Notes: generated by a model from the letters alone, not told the origin. Shown: positions 15,289-23,592, counted from the first letter of the stretch. The stretch: 26,552 bases of DNA from Neobacillus cucumis (GCF_023715505.1 NZ_JAMBOH010000045.1:1-26552), one strand, 5' to 3'. Translations and numbers: made by a program.

Positions 15289-16251
15289 ATGGGAGTCATC
15301 GAGAAAATCAGCGGATTTGCCGGAAAGACCTTTACATTATGGGTATTAATCTTTGCTGTTGTTGCTTTTAATTTTCCAGCTCACTTTGTGTGGCTGGGAG
15401 GATATATTGTTCCTTTATTAGGAATTGTTATGTTCGGCATGGGGCTGACACTGGAGTTATCGGATTTTAAAGAAGTTTTTAGAAGACCAAAAGAAGTGGC
15501 GTTAGGGGTCATCGGTCACTTTATCATCATGCCGCTCTTAGCGTTTATATTGGCGGTCGGTCTTGATTTACCAAAAGAAGTTGCTGTGGGCGTTATTTTA
15601 GTAGGATGCTGCCCGAGCGGAACGGCTTCAAATGTTATGGTGTTTCTAGCAAGAGGAAATGTAGCGCTCGCAGTTGCGATTGCCTCTGTTTCTACGATTC
15701 TAGCACCAATTGTCACACCGTTGCTTATTCTTCTGTTTGCGAGTAAATGGGTGAATGTTAGTGTGGCGTCTTTATTCCTATCGATTGTACAAGTTGTCAT
15801 TGTTCCATTGGCGCTTGGCTTTATTATTAAAAAGTTCTTTGGGAAACAGGCGAAGGCCGGTGCCAAAGCATTGCCGCTAGTATCTGTTATTGCGATTGTG
15901 CTAATTGTCTCCGCGGTTGTAGCAGGCAGTGCGGCGAAGATTGCGGAAACTGGTTTGCTCATTTTTGGAGTGGTTATTCTTCACAATCTGTTAGGATTCT
16001 TGATTGGATTTTTCTTTGCCCGTTTATGCGGGATGGATCTTGCGAAACAGAAGGCTGTCGCAATGGAAGTCGGCATGCAGAATTCCGGTTTAGGAGTGGC
16101 AATCGCAACGGCTCACTTCTCGCCATTAGCAGCTGTACCTAGTGCGATTTTCAGTGTTTGGCATAATTTATCTGGTTCAGTTTTGGCGAATATTTTTAGC
16201 CGGATGAAAGATAAGAATGAAAACGCGGAAGGTAGCAAGCATATAGCATAA
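15289..16251 (+). CDS. Bile acid:sodium symporter (BASS) family transporter, YocS-like
   Basis: This 320-residue membrane protein has about nine or ten hydrophobic helices. Family segments include GIVMFGMGLTLELSDF, GCCPSGTASNVMVFLARGNVALAVAIASVSTILAPIVTPLL and VAMEVGMQNSGLGVAIATAHF, which contain the crossover motifs of the sodium-binding core. B. subtilis YocS has the same size and architecture. BASS proteins carry organic acids such as bile acids, pyruvate, pantothenate or keto acids; the substrate cannot be read from the sequence. It is divergent from a methionine-related gene, so a sulfur-amino-acid-derived keto acid is possible but speculative. The ribosome site is AGGGGGAT. Confidence 0.9.
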   Translation: MGVIEKISGFAGKTFTLWVLIFAVVAFNFPAHFVWLGGYIVPLLGIVMFGMGLTLELSDFKEVFRRPKEVALGVIGHFIIMPLLAFILAVGLDLPKEVAVGVILVGCCPSGTASNVMVFLARGNVALAVAIASVSTILAPIVTPLLILLFASKWVNVSVASLFLSIVQVVIVPLALGFIIKKFFGKQAKAGAKALPLVSVIAIVLIVSAVVAGSAAKIAETGLLIFGVVILHNLLGFLIGFFFARLCGMDLAKQKAVAMEVGMQNSGLGVAIATAHFSPLAAVPSAIFSVWHNLSGSVLANIFSRMKDKNENAEGSKHIA

Positions 16252-16257
16252 TCTATA

Positions 16258-16280
16258 AACCTCCCAGCTGGGGGGTTTTT
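16258..16280 (+). terminator. Intrinsic terminator of the BASS transporter gene
   Basis: ACCTCCC and GGGGGGT pair (one G-U) across the AGCT loop, followed by TTTT. It lies 7 nt after the stop codon. Confidence 0.8.
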
Positions 16281-16289
16281 TGATGGGAT

Positions 16290-16485
16290 GGAGATTTATT
16301 TCCAATTTTTGTAGAATAAGTTCTGGTTTTCGCAGAATTCCGGCTGAATTAAGTAAAATCATCCGCGATTTCGTAGAATTTCCTTCTTATTTTGTAGAAT
16401 TCTAGCTGAATTAGGTAGAATCCGCCTCTCCTATTAGGAATAAAATCCAATTTCCTTAGAATAGATATTGGTTTTTAAAGAATAA
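16290..16485. repeat. Degenerate tandem array with a 21-bp period
   Basis: About nine units of 20-21 bp begin near 16290, 16311, 16332, 16353, 16373, 16394, 16415, 16435, 16456 and 16477. Most units open with GTAGAATT or a close variant (GCAGAATT, GTAAAATC, TTAGAATA). The best-conserved pair is at 16332 and 16394, where both read AGAATTC, then GCTGAATTA. The array is non-coding and ends at the sigma-B promoter. Confidence 0.65.
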
Positions 16486-16489
16486 TCAG

Positions 16490-16515
16490 GTTTAACAATA
16501 AAATAGGCCGGGTAT
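16490..16515 (+). promoter_or_regulatory. Sigma-B (general stress) promoter
   Basis: GTTTAA (16490-16495), 14 bp, GGGTAT (16510-16515) is essentially the B. subtilis sigma-B consensus with correct spacing. Transcription would begin about 27 nt before the start codon of the CBS-domain gene. Confidence 0.75.
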
Positions 16516-16548
16516 GTCACAAACAAGACTAACAAAGGAGGCATTAAA

Positions 16549-16974
16549 ATGAATGTTGCTAGTGTAATGACAACCGATATTGATTGCTGTACTCCTGAAA
16601 GTACTTGTAAAGAAGTAGCGATTAAGATGAAAGAACTGGATGTAGGTGTGATCCCAGTTTGTGAAAATGAAAAATTAGTGGGCATCATTACCGACCGCGA
16701 TTTAGTGATAAAGGGATTAGCAAACGACCTTTCGGAAGAATCACCCGTTTCTAAATTAATCACAGATATGGTAGTAAAAGGTACCAAAGATATGTCCATT
16801 GAGGAAGCTGCAAAAATAATGTCACACGAACAAATTCGCCGCCTTCCTATAGTGGAAAATGAAAAGTTGGTGGGAATGGTCTCTCTTGGTGATTTAGCTG
16901 TAAATAATCAGTCGAGTGAAAAGGCAGGGGAGGCCCTTAAAGATATCTCGGTTCCATCCGAACCTAATAAATAA
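16549..16974 (+). CDS. Two-CBS-domain protein, YhcV-like
   Basis: This 141-residue cytoplasmic protein is made almost entirely of two CBS domains (about 7-62 and 72-128), forming one Bateman module. Both contain the GIITDRD/GMVSLGD type motif: LVGIITDRDLVIKG and LVGMVSLGDLAVNN. Such modules usually bind adenine nucleotides and act as energy or stress sensors. Size and layout match B. subtilis YhcV. The start has a very strong AAAGGAGG. The probable sigma-B promoter directly upstream suggests expression in general stress. The partner and ligand are unknown. Confidence 0.9.
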   Translation: MNVASVMTTDIDCCTPESTCKEVAIKMKELDVGVIPVCENEKLVGIITDRDLVIKGLANDLSEESPVSKLITDMVVKGTKDMSIEEAAKIMSHEQIRRLPIVENEKLVGMVSLGDLAVNNQSSEKAGEALKDISVPSEPNK

Positions 16975-17047
16975 AGCACTTCTGAGAAAGTTCAAAGTTT
17001 CCATTTGAATGGATTCATGAAAAAAAACTAACTTAGGAGTGAAAGTA

Positions 17048-17347
17048 ATGCCGTTACTAGAAATTAGTATTGTTCCAATCGGAACAGATTCTCCCAGTTT
17101 TAGTACACAGGTTACAAATGCTGTCCGTATCATTGAGGAAAATGATTTAAAGTATGAGTTGACTCCTACTTCAACAGTTGTAGAAGGCGATATTGACCAT
17201 TTATGGGAAGTTGCCAAAGAGATCCATCAAAAAGCTATTTCAAATGGTCCGGAAAGGATTGTGACCAATATTAGTATAGATCATCGGACAGATAAACAAA
17301 TGAATATGGATCACCAAATAGACACAGTTCAAAAAGAGTTAGAATAG
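17048..17347 (+). CDS. MTH1187/YqgV-family thiamine-binding protein
   Basis: This 99-residue protein belongs to the small ferredoxin-like-fold family PF01910. It has the N-terminal segment LEISIVPIGTDSPSFSTQV and central YELTPTSTVVEGD. Members bind thiamine or related molecules and have been proposed to act with HMP/thiamine transport; a direct function is not established. ATG 17048 is chosen because TAGGAG lies 9 nt before it. The upstream in-frame GTG at 17039 abuts this ribosome site. It follows the CBS gene by 73 nt without an obvious terminator, so it may share the stress promoter. Confidence 0.85.
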   Translation: MPLLEISIVPIGTDSPSFSTQVTNAVRIIEENDLKYELTPTSTVVEGDIDHLWEVAKEIHQKAISNGPERIVTNISIDHRTDKQMNMDHQIDTVQKELE

Positions 17348-17370
17348 TTTTTTTAAAACCAGACAAGAGA

Positions 17371-17405
17371 AAGAAATCCGGCCCAATTTAGGAGCCGGAT
17401 TTCTT
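17371..17405. terminator. Bidirectional terminator between converging genes
   Basis: AAGAAATCCGGC pairs perfectly with GCCGGATTTCTT (12-bp stem, 11-nt loop). The right arm overlaps the stop codon of the minus-strand permease gene. The A/T-rich stem base allows termination in both directions. Confidence 0.8.
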
Positions 17406-18066
17406 ATGTTTGTTTTATTTCTAACCTTCGTGCAACAAGTGACAAAGCATAATTTACGATAAAATACATGAACGCTACAATGACAAAAACAGGTATCACA
17501 TATGATCCCTTTTGCGCGTAAATAATTTGTCCATTGTGCAATAAATCCGGCAATGCAATCACGACGGCTAACGATGTATCTTTAAGCAGAGAAATAAATT
17601 GACTGACAATAGGTGGAACCATTCTTCTCAGAGCTTGGGGCAAGATGATATAGCGTAAGGTCTGGAGGTAGTTCAGTCCAGACGCACGTGCTGCTTCAAT
17701 CTGTCCTTTTTCAATCGAATTTAAACCGCTTCGGATAATTTCAGACAGCATGGCTGATTCAAAAACCGTCAACGCTGCGATCGCTGCAGTCGTTATTTCC
17801 ATTTCGATCCCGATTTCGGGCAAGGCAAAATAGGCGAAGAAAATGATCAGCAGCAAAGGAAGATTACGAATCGTCTCGACAACCACGGCAAGTACTGGAG
17901 ATACAACAGGGATCCGTGCATATCTGAGAGTGCCAATAAGACCGCCAATCATGAAGCTGAGCACAATTGAAATGGCAGCGACCTTAAGGGTGACAGCAAA
18001 TCCTTCGAGCAAAAATTTTAAATTGTCCGGGTTATAAACTTCCATGAACGGTGCTAGAACATCCAT
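17404..18066 (-). CDS. glnP: Polar amino acid ABC transporter permease (GlnP-like)
   Basis: This 220-residue HisMQ-type permease has about five membrane helices and the EAA loop GQIEAARASGLNYLQTLRYIILPQALRRMVPPI, which contacts the ATPase. It is the last gene of a four-gene minus-strand operon in the same order as B. subtilis glnQHMP, 12 nt after the other permease. The start ATG has GGAGGTGCC upstream. Probable glutamine or glutamate specificity comes from synteny and the binding protein. Confidence 0.9.
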   Translation of the reverse strand: MDVLAPFMEVYNPDNLKFLLEGFAVTLKVAAISIVLSFMIGGLIGTLRYARIPVVSPVLAVVVETIRNLPLLLIIFFAYFALPEIGIEMEITTAAIAALTVFESAMLSEIIRSGLNSIEKGQIEAARASGLNYLQTLRYIILPQALRRMVPPIVSQFISLLKDTSLAVVIALPDLLHNGQIIYAQKGSYVIPVFVIVAFMYFIVNYALSLVARRLEIKQT

Positions 18067-18078
18067 CTAGGCACCTCC

Positions 18079-18717
18079 TCAATTACTTCTAGCCATGCGT
18101 TTTTCTAAAAACCCTACACCAAGACTTAAAGGGATCGTTAAAATTAAATAAAATAAAGCAACAAAAACATAGGTATCAAAGGTTACGTAGGTCTTTGCAG
18201 AAATTAGGTCCCCCTGATACATTAAATCCCCACCTGCAACGACTGCCAGCAATGATGAATTTTTAACTAAATTGATAAATTGGTTGCCAAGAGGAGGGAT
18301 GACGATCTTGATCGCCTGGGGGAGGATAACCATTCTCATGGCCTGGCCGTAACTTAGTCCTGTAGAGCGGGCCGCTTCCATTTGCCCTCTAGCTACCGAC
18401 ATGATTCCGGCACGGATTGCTTCCGCTATGAAAGCCGCTGTATAGATGGTCAATCCGATGGTTCCCGCAGCCATCCCGCCAAGGTTTCCAGACAAATAAG
18501 TGAAAAACACAATAACGAGTACAGGTATATTCCGAATAAATTCAACATATGCCGTACCAATCCAGTTAAGAGATTTAAACGGGGCAATCCGCATGACAGC
18601 AAGAAGTGTTCCCAAAATAAAGCTGCCTAATAAAGCGATTAAACTGGAAATAATGGTTATTTTTAATCCTTGCAAAAACGAATCTATATGAGTGGTAAGT
18701 ATCGAGAAATCCAGCAA
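18079..18717 (-). CDS. glnM: Polar amino acid ABC transporter permease (GlnM-like)
   Basis: This 212-residue HisMQ-type permease is the partner of GlnP. It has about five hydrophobic helices and the EAA loop GQMEAARSTGLSYGQAMRMVILPQAIKIVIPPLGNQF. The start codon is TTG (18717-18715) with GAGGAGGAGATC before it. The upstream gap to glnH contains a hairpin. The two permeases form a heterodimer in the membrane. Confidence 0.9.
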   Translation of the reverse strand: MLDFSILTTHIDSFLQGLKITIISSLIALLGSFILGTLLAVMRIAPFKSLNWIGTAYVEFIRNIPVLVIVFFTYLSGNLGGMAAGTIGLTIYTAAFIAEAIRAGIMSVARGQMEAARSTGLSYGQAMRMVILPQAIKIVIPPLGNQFINLVKNSSLLAVVAGGDLMYQGDLISAKTYVTFDTYVFVALFYLILTIPLSLGVGFLEKRMARSN

Positions 18718-18736
18718 ACGATCTCCTCCTCATGAA

Positions 18737-18775
18737 TCAGGATGAGCAGGTCTGGAAACCCACTGCCCATCCTGA
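18737..18775 (-). promoter_or_regulatory. Intercistronic hairpin between glnH and glnM
   Basis: TCAGGATG pairs perfectly with CATCCTGA, with an internal GCAG/CTGC extension. There is no T-run on the minus strand. It probably protects the binding-protein message or partly terminates, raising glnH output over the permeases. Confidence 0.55.
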
Positions 18776-18796
18776 CGAGAAACCCGGTATCAATTA

Positions 18797-19603
18797 TTAA
18801 TTTTTAATCCATTTATCCTTAATTTCATCGTACTTTCCTGAATCCTTCAGGCTTTTTAATGCCTTATTCAACGCATCGACAAGCTCTTTATTGCCTTTTT
18901 TAACAGCGATCCCGTAAGGCTCTTCTGTGAACGTTCCTCCGACCAGTTCAAATGACGGATCTTCTTCTGCCATTCCATAAAGGATGGCATCATCTGTTGT
19001 CAGAGCATCACCCTTACCTGCTTTTAAGGCTGTAAAGGCTTCGGCATAGTTTTCGTATTCCAGTACTGTTGTTTCAGGAGCTTTTTCACGAATATTGATC
19101 GCAGATGTCGAGCCTTTAACCGCAAGCACCTTCGTGCCTTTTTTCAAATCTTTAATGCTCTGAATCTTGCTGCCTTTTTTCACAAGTAAGGATTGCCCAG
19201 CTTGAAAATAAACATCCGTAAAATCGACTTCTTTTTTACGTTCTTCCGTGATGGTCATTGTAGCGACTACCGCATCCACCTTACCATTATTGAGGAGGCC
19301 AACCCTGGTTTTTGAAGTAACCTCCACGTACTCAGGCTTAACATCCTTGCCAAACATTTCTTCCGCCAATGCTTTGGAAAGATCAATATCGAATCCTTCC
19401 ACCTCACCTGTCGAAGGATTTTTCAATCCAAACAAACGAGTGTCATTTTTGACTCCAAACACGATTTTTTTATGTTCCTTGATTTGGGCAAGAACATCCT
19501 TGCTGTTGCCCTTAGAGTCCTTGTCCCCGCCGCAGCCAGCAAGAAAAATGGCAGCCATTATTGATACTACCGCCATTTTTACGAAATTTTTTGTTTTGAA
19601 CAT
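18797..19603 (-). CDS. glnH: Glutamine/glutamate-type ABC transporter substrate-binding lipoprotein (GlnH-like)
   Basis: This 268-residue family 3 solute-binding protein has a lipoprotein signal peptide with the lipobox LAGC (Cys24). The mature domain contains the expected GFDIDLSKALAEEMFG, MTITEERKKEVDFTDVYF and GTKVLAVKGSTSAINIREKAP segments. Conserved Arg and Asp residues in such segments bind the ligand's carboxylate and amino groups. It sits between the ATPase and permease genes, as in B. subtilis glnQHMP. Glutamine, glutamate or aspartate are the likely ligands; exact specificity is not readable. Confidence 0.92.
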   Translation of the reverse strand: MFKTKNFVKMAVVSIMAAIFLAGCGGDKDSKGNSKDVLAQIKEHKKIVFGVKNDTRLFGLKNPSTGEVEGFDIDLSKALAEEMFGKDVKPEYVEVTSKTRVGLLNNGKVDAVVATMTITEERKKEVDFTDVYFQAGQSLLVKKGSKIQSIKDLKKGTKVLAVKGSTSAINIREKAPETTVLEYENYAEAFTALKAGKGDALTTDDAILYGMAEEDPSFELVGGTFTEEPYGIAVKKGNKELVDALNKALKSLKDSGKYDEIKDKWIKN

Positions 19604-19617
19604 TTCCTTACCTCCAA

Positions 19618-20346
19618 TTAATGATTTAATATACGACTGAGAAATAAGCGAGCCCGTTCTTCACGCGGATTCTCATAAAACTCAGCCGGAACTGCCTCTT
19701 CTAAAATTCGCCCCTCATCCATAAATACGATTCGGTCTGCCACTTCTCTGGCAAAGCCCATCTCGTGGGTTACTACGACCATCGTCATCCCTTCTTTGGC
19801 CAGGGCTTTCATCACATCTAGAACCTCCCCAATCATTTCGGGATCAAGAGCGGAGGTGGGTTCGTCGAAAAGCATGATTTTTGGTTTCATTGCAAGGCCG
19901 CGAGCTATGGCTACACGCTGCTGCTGTCCTCCGGAAAGTTGGGAAGGATAAGCTTCAGCCTTATCTAAAATCCCTACCTTATCGAGATAATGTCTGGCTG
20001 TATCCTTCGCCTCAGATTCGGGTTGGCCTAATACTTTCATGGGAGCAAGAATGATATTCTCAAGGACGGTTTTGTGAGGATATAAATTAAAATGCTGAAA
20101 AACCATGCCTATATTGCGCCTTAGCCTATTGATATCTGTTTTTTTATCCCTGACTGATACCCCATTAACGGTGAGTGTCCCGTCGGAAATTTTTTCCAAT
20201 TGATTGATACAGCGGAGTAAGGTACTTTTTCCTGAACCAGAAGGGCCTATTACTACGACGACTTCCCCTTGCTTGATTGTCAGATTAATATCTTTTAAGA
20301 CATGGAAATCCCCGTAGAACTTATTTACCTGATTAAATACGATCAT
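19618..20346 (-). CDS. glnQ: Polar amino acid ABC transporter ATP-binding protein (GlnQ-like)
   Basis: This 242-residue ATPase has all family motifs: Walker [10 protein letters not shown] (33-41), Q-loop [10 protein letters not shown], signature [15 protein letters not shown], Walker [14 protein letters not shown] and the switch His in [10 protein letters not shown]. It is the first gene of the operon. The next gene follows after 14 nt. ATG 20346 has GGAGGTCACA upstream. Confidence 0.95.
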   Translation of the reverse strand: MIVFNQVNKFYGDFHVLKDINLTIKQGEVVVVIGPSGSGKSTLLRCINQLEKISDGTLTVNGVSVRDKKTDINRLRRNIGMVFQHFNLYPHKTVLENIILAPMKVLGQPESEAKDTARHYLDKVGILDKAEAYPSQLSGGQQQRVAIARGLAMKPKIMLFDEPTSALDPEMIGEVLDVMKALAKEGMTMVVVTHEMGFAREVADRIVFMDEGRILEEAVPAEFYENPREERARLFLSRILNH

Positions 20347-20382
20347 TGTGACCTCCTAATAAAAACTTATAATATATGGAAA

Positions 20383-20410
20383 ATTATAGGATTCACTAAT
20401 TTATATTCAA
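20383..20410 (-). promoter_or_regulatory. Probable promoter of the glnQHMP operon
   Basis: On the minus strand TTGAAT (20410-20405) and TATAAT (20388-20383) are spaced by 16 bp. The TATAAT is a perfect -10, 37 bp upstream of the glnQ start. I saw no convincing TnrA/GlnR palindrome next to it. Confidence 0.55.
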
Positions 20411-20419
20411 ACCTTGTCT

Positions 20420-20590
20420 TAATTAAACTAGGACTAATTTACTTGTTTTTTTAGGAGGTCAGACCGAGACTGAGAAAAAGTTTTAAGTGGCAGCGGATGA
20501 AATGGTGACGAGGGCAAGCTGTGTTCCTTTTTATTATTCGAAAAAATATGCGTTCATTAGGGATAATTTTCAGAATCTAGTAAAAAGTTT
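20420..20590. other. Non-coding stretch between diverging transcription units
   Basis: No ORF, repeat or riboswitch is recognised here. A locally GC-richer piece at about 20455-20525 looks different from its AT-rich flanks and could be a gene remnant, but nothing in it can be identified. Confidence 0.35.
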
Positions 20591-20591
20591 G

Positions 20592-20620
20592 TTTACAAGA
20601 TGATAACAAAACTATATAAT
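20592..20620 (+). promoter_or_regulatory. Promoter of the TauE/SafE gene
   Basis: TTTACA (20592-20597) and TATAAT (20615-20620) are separated by exactly 17 bp, 43 bp upstream of the start codon. Confidence 0.7.
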
Positions 20621-20662
20621 CCTATATAAATACTTGGAATTAGGATTGGGCGTGAGATCGAT

Positions 20663-21427
20663 ATGAGTATAGGGATTGCATTGATGGGTTTATTGGTCGG
20701 CTTTTTGGTAGGGTTAACTGGAGTGGGCGGGGCAGCGCTTCTAACTCCTGTGCTAATTTTAATAGGGGTGAATCCTTCGATTGCGGTTGGGACAGACCTT
20801 GTTTATAACTCCATTACAAAACTTTTTGGTGTATTTGGACATTGGAAACAAAAAACGGTCAATCTCCAAATGGTGAAGTATCTAGCGATTGGAAGTATCC
20901 CGAGTGCCGCGATTGCGATTATGGCCCTTCATTTCTTTGAAGCTTCTTACCACAATCAGGAACAGATCATTCGCAATGCCCTTGGCTATGTTCTCATATT
21001 TGTTTCATTAGCTATCATCTTTAAAACGTTTTTTGAAAAAAGACTACGGCCTAATCGCATACAAGCCAAACCTTTGAGTGAGAAAAAGGGGCTAACCATC
21101 CTCATCGGTTGCATCTTTGGATTTATTGTCGGACTTACGTCATTAGGATCAGGTTCTTTGTTCGCTGTGGCGATGATTTATCTTTATAAAATGAAGACAT
21201 CCGAGATGGTTGGTACGGATATTACGCATGCCTTTTTTCTAGTCACAGTTGCAGGATTGCTTCACATTGGTTTTGGTTCGGTTAACTATATGCTGGTAGG
21301 GAATTTACTCATCGGCTCGATTCCCGGGGTATTAATAGGCAGTACGATTTCTGCAAAGGTTCCGACAAGACCGCTGCGGGCGGTGGTGGCGGTATTGATT
21401 TTTGTTAGTGGGATAAAGTTAATCTAA
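20663..21427 (+). CDS. TauE/SafE family membrane transporter
   Basis: This 254-residue protein has about seven or eight hydrophobic helices. It shows the internal duplication usual for TauE/SafE (PF01925): GLTGVGGAALLTPVLILI and VGTDLVYNSI in the first half, and GLTSLGSGSLFAVAMIYLY and VGTDITHAFF in the second. Family members export sulfite, sulfoacetate or other small anions; the substrate here is unknown. The ribosome site (GGGCGTGAG) is weak although the promoter is good. It is followed by its own terminator. Confidence 0.88.
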   Translation: MSIGIALMGLLVGFLVGLTGVGGAALLTPVLILIGVNPSIAVGTDLVYNSITKLFGVFGHWKQKTVNLQMVKYLAIGSIPSAAIAIMALHFFEASYHNQEQIIRNALGYVLIFVSLAIIFKTFFEKRLRPNRIQAKPLSEKKGLTILIGCIFGFIVGLTSLGSGSLFAVAMIYLYKMKTSEMVGTDITHAFFLVTVAGLLHIGFGSVNYMLVGNLLIGSIPGVLIGSTISAKVPTRPLRAVVAVLIFVSGIKLI

Positions 21428-21435
21428 TTCTGTTT

Positions 21436-21475
21436 AGAGAAGTGTACCAGCACCTCTCTTTTTTTCTTTTTAATA
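21436..21475 (+). terminator. Intrinsic terminator after the TauE/SafE gene
   Basis: AGAGAAGTG pairs with CACCTCTCT (one mismatch) across a 6-nt loop, followed by a long T-rich run. Confidence 0.8.
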
Positions 21476-21566
21476 GACTTCTACCTAAATTATACCAAAA
21501 TGATAATCTATCATGATAAAATAAACTATATAAATATTGGAAATAAATAGATAGGAGATTCAAAGA

Positions 21567-23480
21567 ATGAGATCCATCCTTTTAAAAGTATTCCTTTTAA
21601 CCTGTTTCATACTCCCGGTTTGGACCCATGAAAATGCTTCTGCGGAGATGACATGGCCAGCTAAATGTGCATCATTTGGGGCATTAATGCCTAATCAAAA
21701 TCCATCTTTTCAGTACATCAACTGCTTGCTGACAAATGCGGCTTTAGCAGCAAACATTCCTCCGGAAGTAGTAAAAGCTGTCGCTGTACAAGAAAGCGGC
21801 TTGCGGCAATTTGATAGTGGCAAGCCTTTAATTACCCCGGACAGCGGAATTGGGATCATGCAAATTACCAATCAATCAAGCTATGATCAGCAGAGATTGA
21901 AAGATGATATCATCTACAATATCCAGGCTGGCGTTGATATTCTAAGTAGCATGTATCAGCGTAAAGATCTTCCTAAAATAAAAGAAGCGGGCCCAGAGGT
22001 CATTGAAAATTGGTACTTTCCAGTTATGGCTTACAATGGGACAAAGCCCATAAACAGTCCTTTCGTTCAGAAAGATGGGAGTAGAAATGCGGACGCATAC
22101 CAGGAAGAAGTCTTTACCAAAATTGAACAAAACAGTTTCTTAGATAATACCAAACTAGGGCAGTACCCTTTCAGTACAGCTGACTTTGTATATAAATCAG
22201 GCAGTGCTGAAAATATCTTGTTTAATAAGCTGCAGTATACTCTTACTGACCAGATGCATGCTTCTATGTCTCTTTTTCAAACTGGGAACAAGGTAGTCAC
22301 AATAGGTGAGGTGAATTTAAGGTCAAAACCTACTACGCAGAATTCACCAATTTTAAAACTGTTGGCAAAAAATACAACGCTAATCATTAACGGGGATTTT
22401 AAATATGACCAAAATATAAGCAGTTTAAACCAATTTGTCTGGTACCCAGTCAAAACCGAGGATCAAAAACTAGTTGGTTATATTCCCTCTGCTTATATTA
22501 TAAAAAAACTAGAATCTCCTGTTATCAGTCCTGTGGATGATAATGATGCAGCTGTATCTGGTACAGCACCGGCAAATGCCTTAGTACAAATCATGAATGG
22601 AAATAAGTTGATTGGCAGTGCCATGGCTAATGCAAACAAATCTTTTAAGGCTTCCATTCCTGTTCAAAAAGCTGGAACAAAGCTGACGATCTTGTATAAG
22701 GATCAACTGAACGCGCTAAGTCCTTCTGTAACAATCGTAGTAGCAGATAAAACAGCCCCAGTAGCCCCGACAGTGAATTCTGTGACTAATAAGTCTTCAG
22801 AACTATCAGGGAAAACAGAGGCGAATGCAACCGTGACTGTGACCATCGCTGGGAAAGCCTATAGTAAAAAGGTGGACGGAACCGGAAATTTCAAAGTTGT
22901 CATTCCGGTACAAAATGCAGCTACCAAGATTTCGGTATCAGCGAAAGACAGTGCAGGAAATATTGGGGCGGCTAGGACCCTTACAGTCGTAAAAGCAGCT
23001 CCGAATATACCAAGTGTGAACACAGTTAATAATAAAGCTGTGACTGTGACGGGGAAAACAGAAGCAAATGTAACAGTGGCGGTCGTCATCGCGGGAAAAT
23101 CTTACACTGCAAAAGCCGATAAATATGGGAACTATAAAGTGGCCATACCCGTACAAAATACAGGGATGAGCCTTTCCGTCACTGCTAAAGACAGCGCAGG
23201 CCGTATAAGTGCCCCAAGAAGTACTGCAGTGATTCGTGTTGCGCCGAACATGCCGACTGTGAATACTGTCAGGTATTATTCTACAGCCGTGACTGGGAAA
23301 ACCGAGAAAAATGTAACAGTAGTTATTAAAATTGGGACAAAGACATATACGACAAAGGCAAATGCCTATGGAGATTATAAATTGAATATTTCAAAGCAAC
23401 GGGCAGGAACTAAACTATATGTATATGCCAAAGATGCATATGGAAAGGTAAGCGCAACAAGAACTGTAACCGTGTATTGA
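21567..23480 (+). CDS. Secreted lytic-transglycosylase-like protein with SH3 and four Ig-like repeats
   Basis: This 637-residue exported protein probably acts on peptidoglycan. Residues 1-27 are a Sec signal peptide with an ASA cleavage site. About 55-165 is an SLT-like domain with the catalytic Glu76 in AVQESGLRQF, the GIGIMQIT motif and the later AYNGT. About 243-313 resembles a bacterial SH3 domain (GEVNLRSKPTTQNSPILKLL). Four bacterial Ig-like repeats of about 80 residues follow (317-392, 398-476, 478-556, 558-637). The last three share GKTEANVTV and AKDSAG motifs and are similar to one another, suggesting recent duplication. No sortase or membrane anchor is seen, so it is released or bound by its repeats. 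Strong AGGAG upstream. Confidence 0.85.
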   Translation: MRSILLKVFLLTCFILPVWTHENASAEMTWPAKCASFGALMPNQNPSFQYINCLLTNAALAANIPPEVVKAVAVQESGLRQFDSGKPLITPDSGIGIMQITNQSSYDQQRLKDDIIYNIQAGVDILSSMYQRKDLPKIKEAGPEVIENWYFPVMAYNGTKPINSPFVQKDGSRNADAYQEEVFTKIEQNSFLDNTKLGQYPFSTADFVYKSGSAENILFNKLQYTLTDQMHASMSLFQTGNKVVTIGEVNLRSKPTTQNSPILKLLAKNTTLIINGDFKYDQNISSLNQFVWYPVKTEDQKLVGYIPSAYIIKKLESPVISPVDDNDAAVSGTAPANALVQIMNGNKLIGSAMANANKSFKASIPVQKAGTKLTILYKDQLNALSPSVTIVVADKTAPVAPTVNSVTNKSSELSGKTEANATVTVTIAGKAYSKKVDGTGNFKVVIPVQNAATKISVSAKDSAGNIGAARTLTVVKAAPNIPSVNTVNNKAVTVTGKTEANVTVAVVIAGKSYTAKADKYGNYKVAIPVQNTGMSLSVTAKDSAGRISAPRSTAVIRVAPNMPTVNTVRYYSTAVTGKTEKNVTVVIKIGTKTYTTKANAYGDYKLNISKQRAGTKLYVYAKDAYGKVSATRTVTVY

Positions 23481-23518
23481 AACAAGGGGTAAGTTTAGTA
23501 GTGCTCCTATCAAGTAAA

Positions 23519-23560
23519 AGAAGGCTGTTTTCTTTGTGAAAACAGTCTTCTTTTTTTTTC
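23519..23560 (+). terminator. Strong intrinsic terminator
   Basis: A 14-bp stem (AGAAGGCTGTTTTC with GAAAACAGTCTTCT, one G-U pair) and a 5-nt loop are followed by nine T residues, after the secreted-protein gene. Confidence 0.9.
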
Positions 23561-23592
23561 AAAGATAAGAAAGAATAAATTTCGACTTCGAG

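Noticed and set aside
20347..20420. TnrA/GlnR site upstream of glnQ
   Set aside because: No sequence close to TGTNAN7TNACA was found near the promoter, so nitrogen control cannot be supported.
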